From contig NC_091119.1 in assembly GCF_040183065.1 (NCBI RefSeq), positions 100,869,774 to 100,933,773 of the forward strand: a stretch of DNA of 64,000 nt, in the 5' to 3' direction. The first letter of the stretch is position 1; each line of letters begins with the position of its first letter. The notes under the pieces are model-generated. The model was not told the origin of the DNA. It ran no database searches and was given only the letters and a program-made list of their open reading frames with translations. Shown piece by piece: positions 41,692 through 52,361 of this stretch. Made by a program: the position numbers and the translations under genes. The stretch is from Periplaneta americana. Taxonomy: Eukaryota > Arthropoda > Insecta > Blattodea > Blattidae.

Positions 41692-41705
41692 ACTACTACT
41701 ACTAT
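41653..41705 (+). repeat. (CTA)n microsatellite
   Basis: About 15 CTA units with one interruption (TTACTACTAC). Confidence 0.95.
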
Positions 41706-41918
41706 GTACTGCGGTTGTTAAATGAGCATTGATTGACTTCTTTTCCTATTACGGATATATGCATGTTCAGCAGTCTTACATGTCGTACCAACATAACTTA
41801 CGAGACATTACAAACTTTTCACGCTAGTTTGCAATGTTCCAGCGGGCTAGAAATTCGGCCATTTTCATACCTCAGGGAAGTGTGTAGGGGTAAGAAAATG
41901 GAGTATTATGACTGGCTA

Positions 41919-42550
41919 GGTTAGTTTAGACTTTTATTATGTCTTACGTACTTATCTGTGACAGGTTAGGTTACGGTAGTTTAGGGTTTTGTTATGCCTT
42001 GTATAGGCAAATATGTGTTAGGTTAGTTTAGAATTTTAGTGTTAGGTTAGGTTAGTTTAGGCTTTTATTATGCTTTGCATATACGAATCTGTGACAAGTT
42101 AGGTTAGGATAGTTTATGCTTTTGTTATGCCTTGTATAGGCGAAGCTGTGAAAAGTTAGGTTAGGTTAGTTTAGGATTTTAGTGTTAGGTTAGGTTAGTT
42201 TAGGATTTTATTATGCTTTGCATATACGAAACTGTAACAGGTTAGGTTAGGACAGTTCAGGCTTTTGTTATGCCTTGTATAGGCGAATCTGTGACAAGTT
42301 AGATTAGGTTAGATTAGTTTAGGATTTTAGTGACCGGTTAGATTAGGTTAGTTTAGGATTTTAGTGACAGATTAGGTTAGGTTAGTTTAGGCTTTTATTA
42401 TGCTTTGCATATAAGAAACTGTAACAGGTTAGGTTAGGATAGTTTAGGCCTTTGTTATGCCTTGTATAGGCGAATCTGTGACAAGTTAGGTTAGGTTAGA
42501 TTAGTTTAGGATTTTAGTGACAGGTTAGGTTAGGTTAGTTTAGGCTTTTA
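41919..42550 (+). repeat. Minisatellite built on TTAGG/GTTAGGTTAG boxes
   Basis: Boxes of GTTAGGTTAG (or AGGTTAGGTTAG) recur about a dozen times at 40-60-bp spacing. They are separated by two alternating spacers: 'TTTAGGATTTTAGTGACAG' and 'TTTTATTATGCTTTGCATAT' or its variant 'TTTTGTTATGCCTTGTATAG'. TTAGG is the canonical insect telomere unit. Here it is interstitial and part of a higher-order tandem. Confidence 0.85.
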
Positions 42551-42879
42551 TTATCGTCAAGATGAAGGTGAAAGTGATTGAGTGTGGCACTCTTGAACAG
42601 GTAGTAATTTATCGTTTTCTATGTTGGCAGTCCAAGTCAGTCGATGTCTATTCCAAATTCGGCGGAAGTCATTCAAAGCTCGTTTCTTACTATTGTTAGT
42701 ACAGAAAAACGACAGTTAAGAAAGCAGAAAATTGACAGGAATGCGCAGTTCTTTGAAGAAGTAGAAGCAGTATAGTTATTCATGAGATGTCATTTAAATA
42801 CACACTGTTATCGGTACCTGTTTTTTTATGAAACTCTGCAATTTTCTTCTTGTTCCTGAAGCACCGGCAATACTATCTT

Positions 42880-43400
42880 GTTTCATTTTAGAATATTAGC
42901 CAATGTAGTTGTGGCTCTAGAAAGTAGCATACTTGTGGAATGTTCGCAATCACACACTGTAAAGTCACTACTATTACCAACACTTTCACATTTTTCACGT
43001 ATTAATGTTTTCAAGAGACGCCTTTGATTTGTTGCATTAATGAAGTCGCTCTCATATTTGTCTGAAATTAAACACTGGAACACATTATATGCAAGTACAG
43101 TCACATTTGTTACGAATTGTGTGCGCCACATGAGTACTCCTCTGTCTATTATTCTTAAATAATTATTCAATTCTACTGTATAACTGGAATATTCCAATTT
43201 CTGATCACAGTATAAACTTGTCAACATCTAACACACTTGGCAACATAACCTGCAATGTAGTAGGCCTATATCAGCGCCATCATATTATTTTCTTCTAACT
43301 CAACATCCTCACAAATAAAAATAACATCTTCACAACCACATTCCATAACAGCATCTAAATCTCCCCTGTAGTTACAATCATCTCCACTGCCATTTTAAGG
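42880..43400 (-). pseudogene. P-element/THAP9-like transposase C-terminal fragment
   Basis: The minus strand reads 'GDLDAVMECGCEDVIF', then 'AYYIAGYVAKCV' and, after a frame break near 43230, the 114-codon frame 'NNYLRIIDRGVLMWRTQFVT' and 'ATTTLANILK'. Tyr-Ile-Ala-Gly-Tyr-Val followed by a Cys-rich stretch and Asp-Arg-Gly resembles the end of P-type transposases. The fragment at 23260-23640 shows a different block of that superfamily, so the two need not be the same family. Assignment is from motif memory. Confidence 0.5.
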
Positions 43401-43448
43401 GAATTTTAAAAGTAGACGTTAGTTGTCTATTACATAATTTCTCTAGCA

Positions 43449-44145
43449 CAGCGTTTCTCAAACTTTTTTGAAGTGAGGACCACCTTTTTAAGTTACTTGT
43501 GATTGGGTACAAAAAATATAATTAGAAAAGTATTGTAATTTGAATTTTTGAATCTGATTCGCCCGCATTTTAAAATAGGCAGAGTTTAACATTTTTTATA
43601 TCGTCATCTGGAAAAACAGAAATAAAAAGAATTAATGCAGAAACATGCCCGATTTCCAACAAGTAAATATTCAATTTGGCACGTTCTATTATTGGTATAC
43701 GATGTACAATACGTGACCATTTCAGTGTGCAGACTGGGTGTCGGCAAAACTATTAAGAAAGTCATAAATACATGAAAAGATTCGTACTTTGGTCCTCTGT
43801 TATGAATTCGGGTGGTCCCTGGCTGGGTTAAAGACGCGGGATGTGCGGGGAAAAGATGGCGAGAAACACCAAGTTCATAGTGCTTTACATCCCTCTTTTG
43901 TTGCTGAGAATAGAGTGGGAATTCGGTAGACGAGTAGGGTAATAAATTTCATAAAATGTCAGTACTGGGAGAAAAAGTGGAAGGCGATTGCCGTGGTTCA
44001 TTTCCAAACTCTGAGATTTTCAGCTATAGTGTGATATGCAATTCGTTTGAATCTTATTTTTTCTTCTGTCTTTTTTGAAGAACCAAAAGGGCAGACCTCG
44101 AGGACCACAGGTGGTCCTTGGACCATAGTTTGAGAAATAAATAAT
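43449..44145. mobile_element. hAT-type MITE, ~700 bp
   Basis: The left end CAGCGTTTCTCAAACTTTTT with 'GAGGACCACC' faces an inverted right end 'TTTCTCAAACTATGGTCC', 'AAGGACCACC'. This TTCTCAAACT terminus is typical of a widespread hAT MITE type. The right third (43890-44140) is nearly identical to 47625-47872. The outer right end is replaced by AAATAAATA repeats, so no TSD is readable. Confidence 0.7.
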
Positions 44146-44226
44146 TAAATATATGAAAAAATAATTAAATAATTAAATAATAAATAAATAGTTTGAGAAA
44201 TAAATAATTAAATATATGAAAAAACC
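44130..44226 (+). repeat. Direct duplication of the MITE edge
   Basis: 'AGTTTGAGAAATAAATAATT' with 'AAATATATGAAAAA' occurs at 44130 and again at 44193, separated by an AT-rich AAATAATTAAATAA slippage tract. Confidence 0.8.
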
Positions 44227-45035
44227 CAACCCACTTTATTAATAACTATAAAATATTTGATTTTTAATAATAATATTATTATCTTACGCAAGTTTTGTAA
44301 TTTATATATTAACAGCATGGCATTAACTATATTAATAATTAATTTCTAATGGTAATGATATCATCAAACCACCTCAAGTTTTGTAGATTTTAATATCCAA
44401 TACACAGCTGTACTCAGAAAATTACACACCGGAGAATCAGACCTGTAAATTATTTTTAGTAAGTCTTGAAGCTTTTAATAACCAATTGAATTTCAACTCT
44501 AAATATGTCAGCAATCCTGCAGATCATGGCCTTCATGTAATAGCTTGTAGTTTATTGTAGTGTGTGTTTTGTTTTATTTTGAAATGCAATTAGTTCTCAA
44601 AACTGACGAAAGATGGATTTTGGAAAATAGGGAAATTATGTAGGAAAACTGACATTTCGCTGAAGACTTTGGGTTCCAAGCTTCAAAATGAGGGGTCATT
44701 TATTAAAATCCATTCAGTCATTGTCCCGTAATTTCCACTACCAGTTCAAATTATATATATAGATAGCATAGTTTAGTTTACATAATGTAAATAATTTATA
44801 TTGTAAATATTAGTGTAATTGTTAAAGTGGTCCATGTCTTGTTCTGCCGAACTTGACCACAGTCATGTGAGCAATTAGTCAAGTACTTCGCTTGCTAGAT
44901 GCACGCGCGTCAGCTACGTTAAAACTCCAGTAATACTTAACATACTTAACCTTATAGCCTCGTTGGACAAAGTATGGTCCCTTGTGATAATTGTACTACA
45001 TCATAACATTTTGTACTTTATGTAAGTGGGCTATA
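44227..45035. other. No gene recognised
   Basis: AT-rich, no motif-bearing frame. A slightly GC-richer patch lies at 44840-44950. Confidence 0.4.
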
Positions 45036-45039
45036 CATA

Positions 45040-45885
45040 TAATCAGAAAATGGAAGAACAGTTGAAAGAAGAGCAGTTTGGCTTCAGGAAGGGAAAAGGT
45101 ACGAGAGATGCAATTGGACTCCTATGAACAATCAACGACAGATACCTAGAGAAGAATAAAGAAGTGGTTGTAGTATTTTTGGACCTAGAAAAGGCGTTTG
45201 ACAGAGTGAATTGAAATAAATTTATTGGGAACCTAAAGAAAATTGACGTGGATTGGAAAGAGCGGAGGCTGTTTAGTAACCTTTATATGAAATGAGTCAA
45301 GTCAGGATAGGAGAAGAAATGTCAGAAGGAAGCAAAATAGGAAGAGGTAAGTCAACGATGCCCTTTATCACCTACCCTGTTCAACATCTACTTGGAGGAT
45401 TTAGTGAAGATCTGTTTTCAGAACATGGGAGGAGTGATAGCAGTAGGGGGAAGAAGAATAAAGTGTATAAGATTTGCTGATATGGCAATGTTAGCAGAAG
45501 AGGAGATGATACTAAGGGATATGCTACTAAAGCTGAATGACAGCTGTGAGCAGTATGGAATGAATATAAATGCCAACAAGACGAAAACCATGGTCATAGG
45601 AAGAAAAATAAAGAAGGTAAACTTGCAAAATCTAAATGAGGCAATAGAGCAAGTGGACAACTTCAAATACTTGGGGTGTACTATAAGCATTAACATGAGC
45701 TGCTGCCAAGAAGTCAAAAGGAGAATAGCAATGGCAAAGGAAGCTTTTAATAAGAAAAGGAGCATTTTCTGCGGACCTCTGGAGAAAGAACTAAGGAAGA
45801 GACTAGTGAAGTGCTTTGTGTGGAGTGTATCATTGCATTGGGCAGAAACATGGACATTACGACGAAGTGAAGTGAAGTGACTAAG
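45040..45885 (+). pseudogene. RTE-like LINE reverse transcriptase fragment, active site short of one Asp
   Basis: Frames read 'LKEEQFGFRKGKGTRDAIG', 'VVVVFLDLEKAFDRVN' (first catalytic Asp), 'QRCPLSPTLFNIYLEDLVKI', 'RIKCIRFADMAMLAEEEMIL', and then the 162-codon frame continues 'YGMNINANKTKTMVIGRK' and 'NFKYLGCTIS'. The usual FADD box is FAD-Met, an in-frame loss of one Asp, and stops interrupt the N-terminal third. It is truncated at both ends. Both ORF-sized frames here are parts of this one LINE. Confidence 0.85.
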
Positions 45886-46178
45886 AGCATTTGAAACGTT
45901 TACAGTTCTTGTATTATGTATTTGCACCATTATAAATTTAATGTAATATTCAACAAATCAGACACTATGTATTACAAAAGGATCTAAAAATACATTTAAA
46001 ATTGCAAGCCTCATCCAGATCTCAGATGTTCTTCAAATTGTCAGATAATATCCTGTGTATATTGACTACACCCCAACTCTGGCTACTAGCAACAGGCATC
46101 TATAATGAACATTGGTCAAAATACCCCTCATTTCTCATGAAAAACAAAAACTGAAGAGTACATTGGACTATAATGGAC
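45886..46178. other. No gene recognised
   Basis: Short AT-rich stretch between the LINE and a MITE. Confidence 0.35.
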
Positions 46179-46639
46179 TTATGCTCGACCATGCCGAAAT
46201 GTAGTAATTATACACCTGGTAGCAGTCCTTTAATGCATGTCATTAAAGTACACCTATTCATTAAAGTTCAGGTTTTCGATTATTCTCGGATATGCAATCG
46301 AAAGACAACGAGGGAAACGTTACGGAGGCTGGAAATCCAATACTGTCGCAGAAGGTTATGTTCTGTTACTATAATAATTAGCGTTAATTGTAAATAATAT
46401 TCAAATAAATTCAATTTGTCATCTCGTTTTTCAATTCTAAATCAATTTCCAGGTTATACATTCTCTGCATTACATCAAGGTCAATGACATTATTGTTCCT
46501 CGGAAAAAATCAATACTTTCGCGTCTGCGCACATCTCACAATTTCGAGCTATGAACAAGGTCACTTCCGATCTTCTGTCAGATACAAATAAAATGTATAC
46601 TTCTGAATAATTTCAAGTTAGAAGTATGGTCGAGCATAA
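46179..46639. mobile_element. MITE, ~460 bp, TTATGCTCGACCAT ends
   Basis: 'TTATGCTCGACCATGCC' at the left faces 'ATGGTCGAGCATAA' at the right, as inverted termini. The interior is non-coding. The target duplication is not resolved because both flanks are AT-rich. Confidence 0.65.
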
Positions 46640-46658
46640 AAAGTCGTATGAAACTTGT

Positions 46659-46758
46659 CTATAATGGTAATTAAGACGCTCGTATGAAAATTATGAAACG
46701 AGCGCAAGCGATCGTTTCATAAACAAACATACTTGCGTCTTAATTACTATCATTATAG
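46659..46758. repeat. 100-bp cruciform: long arms plus an inner hairpin
   Basis: The outer arms 'CTATAATGGTAATTAAGACG' (46659 on) and inverted 'CTATAATGATAGTAATTAAG' (ending 46758) pair with one 3-base indel. An inner stem ATGAAACGA / TCGTTTCAT encloses GCGCAAGC. It may be a small MITE or a replication-sensitive palindrome. Confidence 0.8.
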
Positions 46759-46759
46759 G

Positions 46760-47325
46760 CTCGTTGCATAATGTACTATTATGTTGTCAGCAAACAGCTG
46801 GATACATTAAGAAGATTGATTGATTATAATATAATGAGTCCAGCTTAGGTTGAACATTGCAGACATTTATAACTTTAGGTTGTATTAGATTTTAGATTCC
46901 GACTCGGAATTGTTATATATATGATGATATCTATGACAATTCATGAAAAATACCACATCGTCGCACTGTCATATTGTGCATGATTGGAATGCACGAAAAT
47001 GTCGATTTAGATGCCTCAAGAGAATCTTAAAAGTTACCATAATTTAATGCAGACCTGGTGTATTCTGGTACAAAGACTCAAGCATTCTATGTCACACTCA
47101 AAGAACTTCGATATGAAGAGATGGATTCAAAACTGGCATAAGTCCAAATGACATGTGATGAGAAAAATGACGAAAAATGGTAAAATAAATTTAACACCTT
47201 TAGATCTGTTTGAAAAAAGCATATGCAGACACTAAGTCAAGACTTAGGAAAATGTTAAATAAACTTACACTGTTATAGCCTATATAAACTGGAAAAGGAT
47301 AAATTAAAATGTGAATAAAGCAAGT
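46760..47325. other. No gene recognised
   Basis: No motif-bearing frame and no repeat arms seen. Confidence 0.4.
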
Positions 47326-47329
47326 TAAA

Positions 47330-47620
47330 GTCTTAAAAAAAAAGAACTTAGGACACATTGGAATCCACCTCTTCATATGTGCAACCCCCCCCCCCCCCCT
47401 CCCAGGGGCATGGCAGATGTCCAACCTGTACGCAATCTCCAACCAAATATTCAGAAACATTTGTGCTGTCGATAGCTTGACGAATTTTGTGTCACAAATC
47501 ATTGAAGTTATCCTGAGGTGCATGATACACTTGGTCCTTCACAAAATTTCACAGGAAAAAGTTCAGATGAGTAAGATCCAGTGAGCATGGAGGACAAGTG
47601 AATGCTTCGGCTCGAATTGA
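47330..47620 (-). pseudogene. Tc1/mariner-type transposase C-terminal fragment
   Basis: The minus strand, in two frames, reads 'CPPCSLDLTHLNFFLWNFVK' (the PPxSPDLTPxDFFLW block holding the last catalytic Asp region), 'QDNFNDL', 'MFLNIWLEIAYRLDICHA' and 'VAHMKRW'. A C homopolymer (47385-47400, G run on the coding strand) has expanded inside the Gly codons. The rest of the transposase is absent. Confidence 0.7.
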
Positions 47621-47624
47621 CTTC

Positions 47625-47872
47625 CTTTTGTTGCTGAGAGTTGAGTGGGAATTCGGTAGATGATTTGGGTAATAAAATTCATAAAACGTCAGTACTGGGA
47701 GAAAAAGTGAAAGGCGATTGCCATGTGTCATTTCCAAACTCTGAGATTTTCAGCTATAGTGTGGTATGCAATTCGTTTGAATTTTATGTTTTCTTCTATC
47801 TTTTTTGAAGGACCACAATGGCAGACCTCAAGGACCACAGGTGGTCCGTGGACCATAGTTTGAGAAAAACTG
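47625..47872. mobile_element. Right-hand fragment of the 43.4-kb hAT MITE family
   Basis: 'TGGGAATTCGGTAGA', 'CTCTGAGATTTTCAGCTATA' and 'GACCATAGTTTGAGAAAAAC' match 43890-44140 with few differences. The left two thirds of the MITE are missing. Confidence 0.85.
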
Positions 47873-47972
47873 TCTTAATTTATTATTTGCATGTCTCGGG
47901 TATGCTTTGTCTACGAACAACCTCGAAATTTGAAGAAGCAATAAAATAAAATGTATGCATTTCTTTTAACAG

Positions 47973-48154
47973 AAGTAATGTGGGAATTTAAATGGGACGA
48001 GAAGAGTGCAGACATCCATGAACCACATACAACAACTCAGATGCAGGAGTGGGTAGAGGAAGGCTACTTCAAAAACCCTGTATACGTACGTAAATATGGT
48101 ACAGATGGCAATTTCTACAACTCTTCAAGAATGGATTTTGAATTGTATTTGTGA
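47973..48154 (+). CDS. CD2BP2: CD2BP2/Lin1 homologue (U5 snRNP 52K), last exon with GYF domain
   Basis: The protein family is a U5 snRNP-associated adaptor whose C-terminal GYF domain binds proline-rich peptides in splicing factors. The exon follows the acceptor 'TTTCTTTTAACAG' and reads 'VMWEFKWDEKSADIHEPH', 'TTTQMQEWVEEGYFKNPVYV', 'RKYGTDGNFYNSSRMDFELY', L, stop. The Trp, GYF and the final 'FYNS.R.DF.LY' agree with the family, which ends at the same place. The conserved Gly-Pro-Phe before the helix is Glu-Pro-His here, an unusual change at the GYF core. No upstream exon was found in the window, which leaves open a pseudogene, although the splice acceptor argues against a processed copy. Confidence 0.8.
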
Positions 48155-48568
48155 ACATCCTACGACATTGTTCACCATCTTTGTAAGTAGCTATACTTCT
48201 TATGTAGTTCAGGAGACTTGACACCGTTTTACTTTCTTCACATATATCTTTCAGACATTTCTGCAAGGCACAGAAATATTTTAATGTTCTGATGGGTTAA
48301 AATGTACTTGATTCTGATAATATTGCTTTAATAATATCCCTATTGGAAAAGAGAGAGAATAGACAGAGAGTGAATGAGTTACAGAGAAGGGACAAGAAAG
48401 GAGAGATCATGTATGTTATTTTTCTTTTGTCATGTATTTGGTTTGTTCTGAGTCCTTTTAAACAAATTGTTTCTTCTCTGATAAAGTTAAGCATAGTAAT
48501 AATGTTATTGTTAATTCTTAAATTTCTTAGTTAAAGAAATTTTTTAAGCATTTCCATCCAGTCATGTA
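48155..48568. other. 3' flank of the CD2BP2-like exon
   Basis: Probably 3' UTR followed by intergenic DNA. I see no clear AATAAA close to the stop. Confidence 0.35.
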
Positions 48569-48572
48569 TTAA

Positions 48573-49437
48573 GGGGAGAGTATGGTATTTTTTTTAATTT
48601 TTTTCCTTTTTGGTGTAAAATATTAATTTTTTGTATGTGGAGAGCTCATAGCTGTGGCAACTCAACCAAATAAAAATATTTTGAAAAAAAAAAATATTTG
48701 GGGGCCCAAATTTGAAAAAAAAAATATACCCAATGCAGGATTGTAATAAAACCGATATATCTAGACCGTTTTTAAAGATAGATTCAAACAGTTTTTTGCA
48801 ATGTATTTGCAAAAGCATGTTCTACAAACTGTCTGTAACAGAATTTTAATATTAGTCCCTACGTTTGTAAAATAAAATAAACAATTCAAATCTAATAACA
48901 ATTTTCTGATTTCCTTTCTTGCAAACAAACGGACGTATTTTTTAAATGAAATCAATTAACAAAATTCTGTTACAGGGAAAAGTTTCCTAATAGTCTAAAG
49001 AATGTGTGTTCTAAATTTCATGCATGTATCTTTAATAGTTCAGAAATTATATCCATTTTTGTCTGGCAATGTAGCAAAAAAAATGAAGTTACCATAAACC
49101 AATAAAGGCGGGCAATTTAAAAGTCCATAGCGCAGGAAGTTTAAAAATGACGTCTCAACATCCACAAAATGTTATGCAATGCATTGCACACATATCAAAG
49201 GGTATTTTAAAGAAAAAAAAATTGTTTTGAAAATTTAATTTACCGGAAACAACAATAAAAGTGGGCGACTGATTTTAAAATCCATAATGCAGGAAGTTTA
49301 AAACTGGCGACTCAACATCCGATAAGGGCACAAATACCCACAAAATGTTATGCTATGCACATATCACAGAGTATTTTAAATAATTTTTTTTTTTGAAAAT
49401 TTACTTATTTTTCACCAAAAAATACCATCCTCTCCCC
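48573..49437. mobile_element. TTAA-flanked piggyBac-like MITE, 865 bp
   Basis: TTAA at 48569-48572 and 49438-49441 flanks the inverted ends GGGGAGAGTATGGTATTTTT and (inverted) GGGGAGAGGATGGTATTTTT. Inside, two diverged direct repeats of about 130 bp share 'GCAGGAAGTTTAAAA' and 'CTCAACATCC' (about 49099-49215 and 49250-49385). TTAA plus GGG-type ends fit piggyBac-like elements. No transposase. Confidence 0.8.
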
Positions 49438-49539
49438 TTAATGTTTTATACTTTATTTTACAAAAACAATCCAAAGAAGCAGTGGTAGTTTTTCTTCTTT
49501 TTTTAAGAATCCGGGAAATTTTCATGACAATATAAAAGT

Positions 49540-49772
49540 AGACCTGTTACTTTGGGTGAGGAATAAATTATGGCCAATATCATTAATTTCAAGGGGTTAT
49601 TCTTTGAGATATTTCAAACAAAAAAGTTAATATAATTTTTCTCGTTTTTGCTTCCTTTTCAAGATAAAAACTGATTTATATGAAACATTTCATAGCATGT
49701 TTTTGCAAAGTCTTAGATTTAATTCCCAATATGCTCAGTCAATTTAAGAGAGCAGTGTATTATGATATCAGA
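49540..49772 (+). repeat. Repeat R1, copy 3
   Basis: Contains 'TTTGAGATATTTCAAAC', 'CTCGTTTTTGCTTCCTTTT', 'TATGAAACATTTCATAGCA' and 'TCAATTTAAGAGAGCAGTG' in the same order as copy 1. Confidence 0.8.
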
Positions 49773-50105
49773 GGTAAGAAGTTCATACCGAAACTGTTAA
49801 GTTGTGTGAGCTTGGACTGTAGCCTATATCTACCGAATGAACTGTAGTGATGCAGCTCTCAATGTCAACACACCAGCAAAACAAACATGTACAGTCGAGG
49901 GGTAACCAAACTTATCTTTGTGCCAGTGATTCATGGCCTCTGAATAAACAGAATGAACAATTAGTCTATGTAAAAAATAATAATTGGCACTTACATTCTT
50001 CCTAATTTTCAATATAAAATAATTTACCCATATAACAAACAAACAAAATACGTAATAATAATATGTGTCTAGTCTTGTTACAGTTAATAATAATGTACAT
50101 TTTCG
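49773..50105. other. No gene recognised
   Basis: Short frames only. Confidence 0.35.
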
Positions 50106-50109
50106 GTGC

Positions 50110-50450
50110 GTTATTTGGCAGTAAAAAGTTTTAATAACCTCCCTATTGATATAAAAAATGAAATTAAAAAAATAAGATTATTTAGGGCCAAATTAAAGAA
50201 GTACCTAATTTCTCACGCCTTCTATTCTGTAGGTGAATTCATGACATTCAATAACGCTTCATGAAAATGATACTGAAACTTTGTGTTGTACTAGTAGACT
50301 ATATTGTAAATCTCGTCTGTATATATTTCATCTCGACTCTGACTATAAATTAAGACTTTATAATAGTATTAAGCTTTTTGACTTATTCCATAATCTAGCT
50401 GTGAAGCAATGTATGAATACCATAGAATGTTAATAAATACAATACAATAT
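50110..50450 (+). mobile_element. CR1/Jockey-like LINE 3' end
   Basis: The frame reads 'NLPIDIKNEIKKIRLFRAKL', 'KKYLISHAFYSVGEFMTF', 'NNAS', stop. The 3' UTR ends in an AATACAATACAAT tail. 'LP.DIKN' followed by 'HAFYS..EF' is a typical CR1/Jockey-like ending. Severely 5' truncated. Confidence 0.65.
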
Positions 50451-50750
50451 AGTATCAAAAATGTTCAGAAAAATAGTATTTTTGTACCCTGAAAATGTTC
50501 GTTCTCCATCGCAAGACGTAACTAGAGCAAATCTGAAATATGACACAGTATTTCTTGCTATATCACCAAGTGAACAACAGCTTTGTGAATCTAATAGTAT
50601 ATTTCGTATATGGCATATCACATTAAACCCATAATTCGTTTCAAGAACACTTTTCATTTTTGCTTTAATGACTATTGGGACTTCTGCGGATTGGTATATT
50701 TGAACAACAATTATTCTTCCACATCTCGCGACATGAGTCATTTCCATATT
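50440..50750 (-). pseudogene. hAT transposase C-terminal (hATC) fragment
   Basis: The minus strand reads 'FALVTSCDGERTFSGYKNTI', the hAT dimerisation motif (usually T-S-x-D/E-x-E-R-x-F-S). The preceding helix is 'HIRNILLDSQSCCSLGDIA'. It could be the missing end of the CGG-binding-protein-like hAT seen at 6863-7360, but it is not adjacent. Confidence 0.6.
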
Positions 50751-51049
50751 TTTGAACTGCAGGAGAGTGACTGCTGCAGACTATTATTTGAATGGACACT
50801 GAAACATACCAACATTATACATAGGTCGAGAAAGTGCGCATAAAATTATGACTATTTTGAGGCAAATTTTGAACTAGAATGTTTCTCTTAATCACTGTAT
50901 CCCCCATGCAAAGAAAAGTATTACCAGGGCATTTGATAAGTAATGGAAACAATGCTGTAAATCAGTGCTCCTAGCAGTGACCATTGGAATCCCATTGGAA
51001 TCTTGTAGCATGTAACAGAGCAGCAATTCTTTCATAAACCTGCAATATT

Positions 51050-52206
51050 TAGGGTGACCAGATTCACGTTGATAAAAAAGAGGACACAAAGTTTAAAAAA
51101 GGAGGACATTGTTCGAAAAAAGAGGACAGAAAATATGTACTTAGATTTAGGCTTAGGCCTATAATTTAAACTTTAAATTACATCAATATCTATTTTATTA
51201 CAAAATATTTACAGTACAGATTTAGGCTTATATCATACTTAAAAGTATGTTAATATATATACATCTTGATTACACAACTTTTAACACTATGTCACTTCGG
51301 AATGTGTATTATATGTCTGTTTCGTGTTAAATTCTATCGTACCTGGTTAACCACACAACCACACAGGCTTATACAAACTAAAATGCAACACCTGCAACAC
51401 CTTCTACATAGGACAGACAGACAGACAGATCATTTCAAACACGTTACAAAGAACACATCACAGCCCTAACAAAATTATTACAAAACACATCCACATATGC
51501 AGAACACGTCACAAATGCTAACCACACCTACAAAGACATCAACACAGACGTGGAAATTCTACACATCCAACCAAAAAGCTAGAAATTAAACACACTAGAA
51601 CAATACGAAATATAAAAACACACAAAAACACATCCAAATGAAATTCTCAACACACAACTCAATTTCAGAACACACACACTCTTTGACTTCACATTACACT
51701 ACACAAACACACCCCCCACAGGAAACAAAACAAAAGGCCAGCAACAACCAGTTCTGAAGAAGGCCCATACAAGGCCAAAACATGTAAACCAGGTAAGATA
51801 GAATTTAACACGAGAAATACATATAGTACACTTTCCGAAGGTATGTTAATATTTCTTTTATTACAAAATAATTATGATAAAACTTAATAACAATGATTTT
51901 ACAGTTAGCTACATGTGAAAGTCAAGGGAACTATAATAATTATTAAAGAGCACAGAATATATCTATTTAGAGTTAGCAAAGAGAGTTATGATATGATCAT
52001 TGGCAAAGAGTATATTCCATTGATGCTGCTGCCACTTACAGACAAATTATTTGAAAAAGGCGTTAAATCAGATAATTTCAAAATATCAGGCATTCAAGTT
52101 ACCAAAAGGAGGACATTTCTTGATTTTTTTTAAATCTGCCCGGACCCCAGACAAAGGCCTAAAAAGGAGGACATGTCTGGATAAGAGAGGACGTCTGGTC
52201 ACCCTA
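51050..52206. mobile_element. hAT-type element with perfect 8-bp TSD
   Basis: The ends TAGGGTGACCAGATTCACG and (inverted) TAGGGTGACCAGACGTCC carry 'GAGGACA' repeats inside each end. GCAATATT at 51042-51049 and 52207-52214 is a perfect duplication. A Penelope fragment (51294-51842) is nested within. Non-autonomous. Confidence 0.92.
51294..51842 (+). mobile_element. Penelope GIY-YIG tail flanked by inverted repeats
   Basis: The + strand reads 'LYKLKCNTC' and 'FYIGQTDRQI' across a small indel (TACATAGGACAGACAGACAG slippage), the GIY-YIG start with FYIG intact. The C-terminal region follows. The flanks 51294-51350 and 51785-51842 are inverted copies ('GTGTTAAATTCTATCGTACC', 'TGGTT'). At 51754-51781, CTGAAGA, GGCC, loop, GGCC, AAAAC resembles a hammerhead core with a G-to-A change before AAA. 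Inverted flanking terminal repeats are a known Penelope arrangement. Confidence 0.75.
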
Positions 52207-52361
52207 GCAATATTGAAAGCCTCGAAGTAACCATATTTTATCAATACTGTCACTATTTCTGATTAGTAGTAAGTAATACAGTCCTAAAAATTGTTTAGTA
52301 GATACAAACAAAGGTGCTTCATAAAATCCAAGTTGCAAGAGGAAAAAATGCAACTCAGTGC

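Noticed and set aside
41919-42550. CRISPR-like array
   Set aside because: Repeats are degenerate and insect-telomere-like, spacers are themselves repeated, and the genome is clearly eukaryotic.
42562-42699. 45-codon frame starting MKVKVIECGTLEQ
   Set aside because: It has a weak resemblance to a mariner N-terminal helix, but there is no continuation and no terminal repeat, so it cannot be supported.
45418-45930. 170-codon minus frame
   Set aside because: Shadow of the RTE-like reverse transcriptase on the + strand.
47385-47400. C homopolymer as a G-quadruplex regulatory site
   Set aside because: It is a single uninterrupted run inside a decayed transposase Gly codon stretch; slippage explains it.
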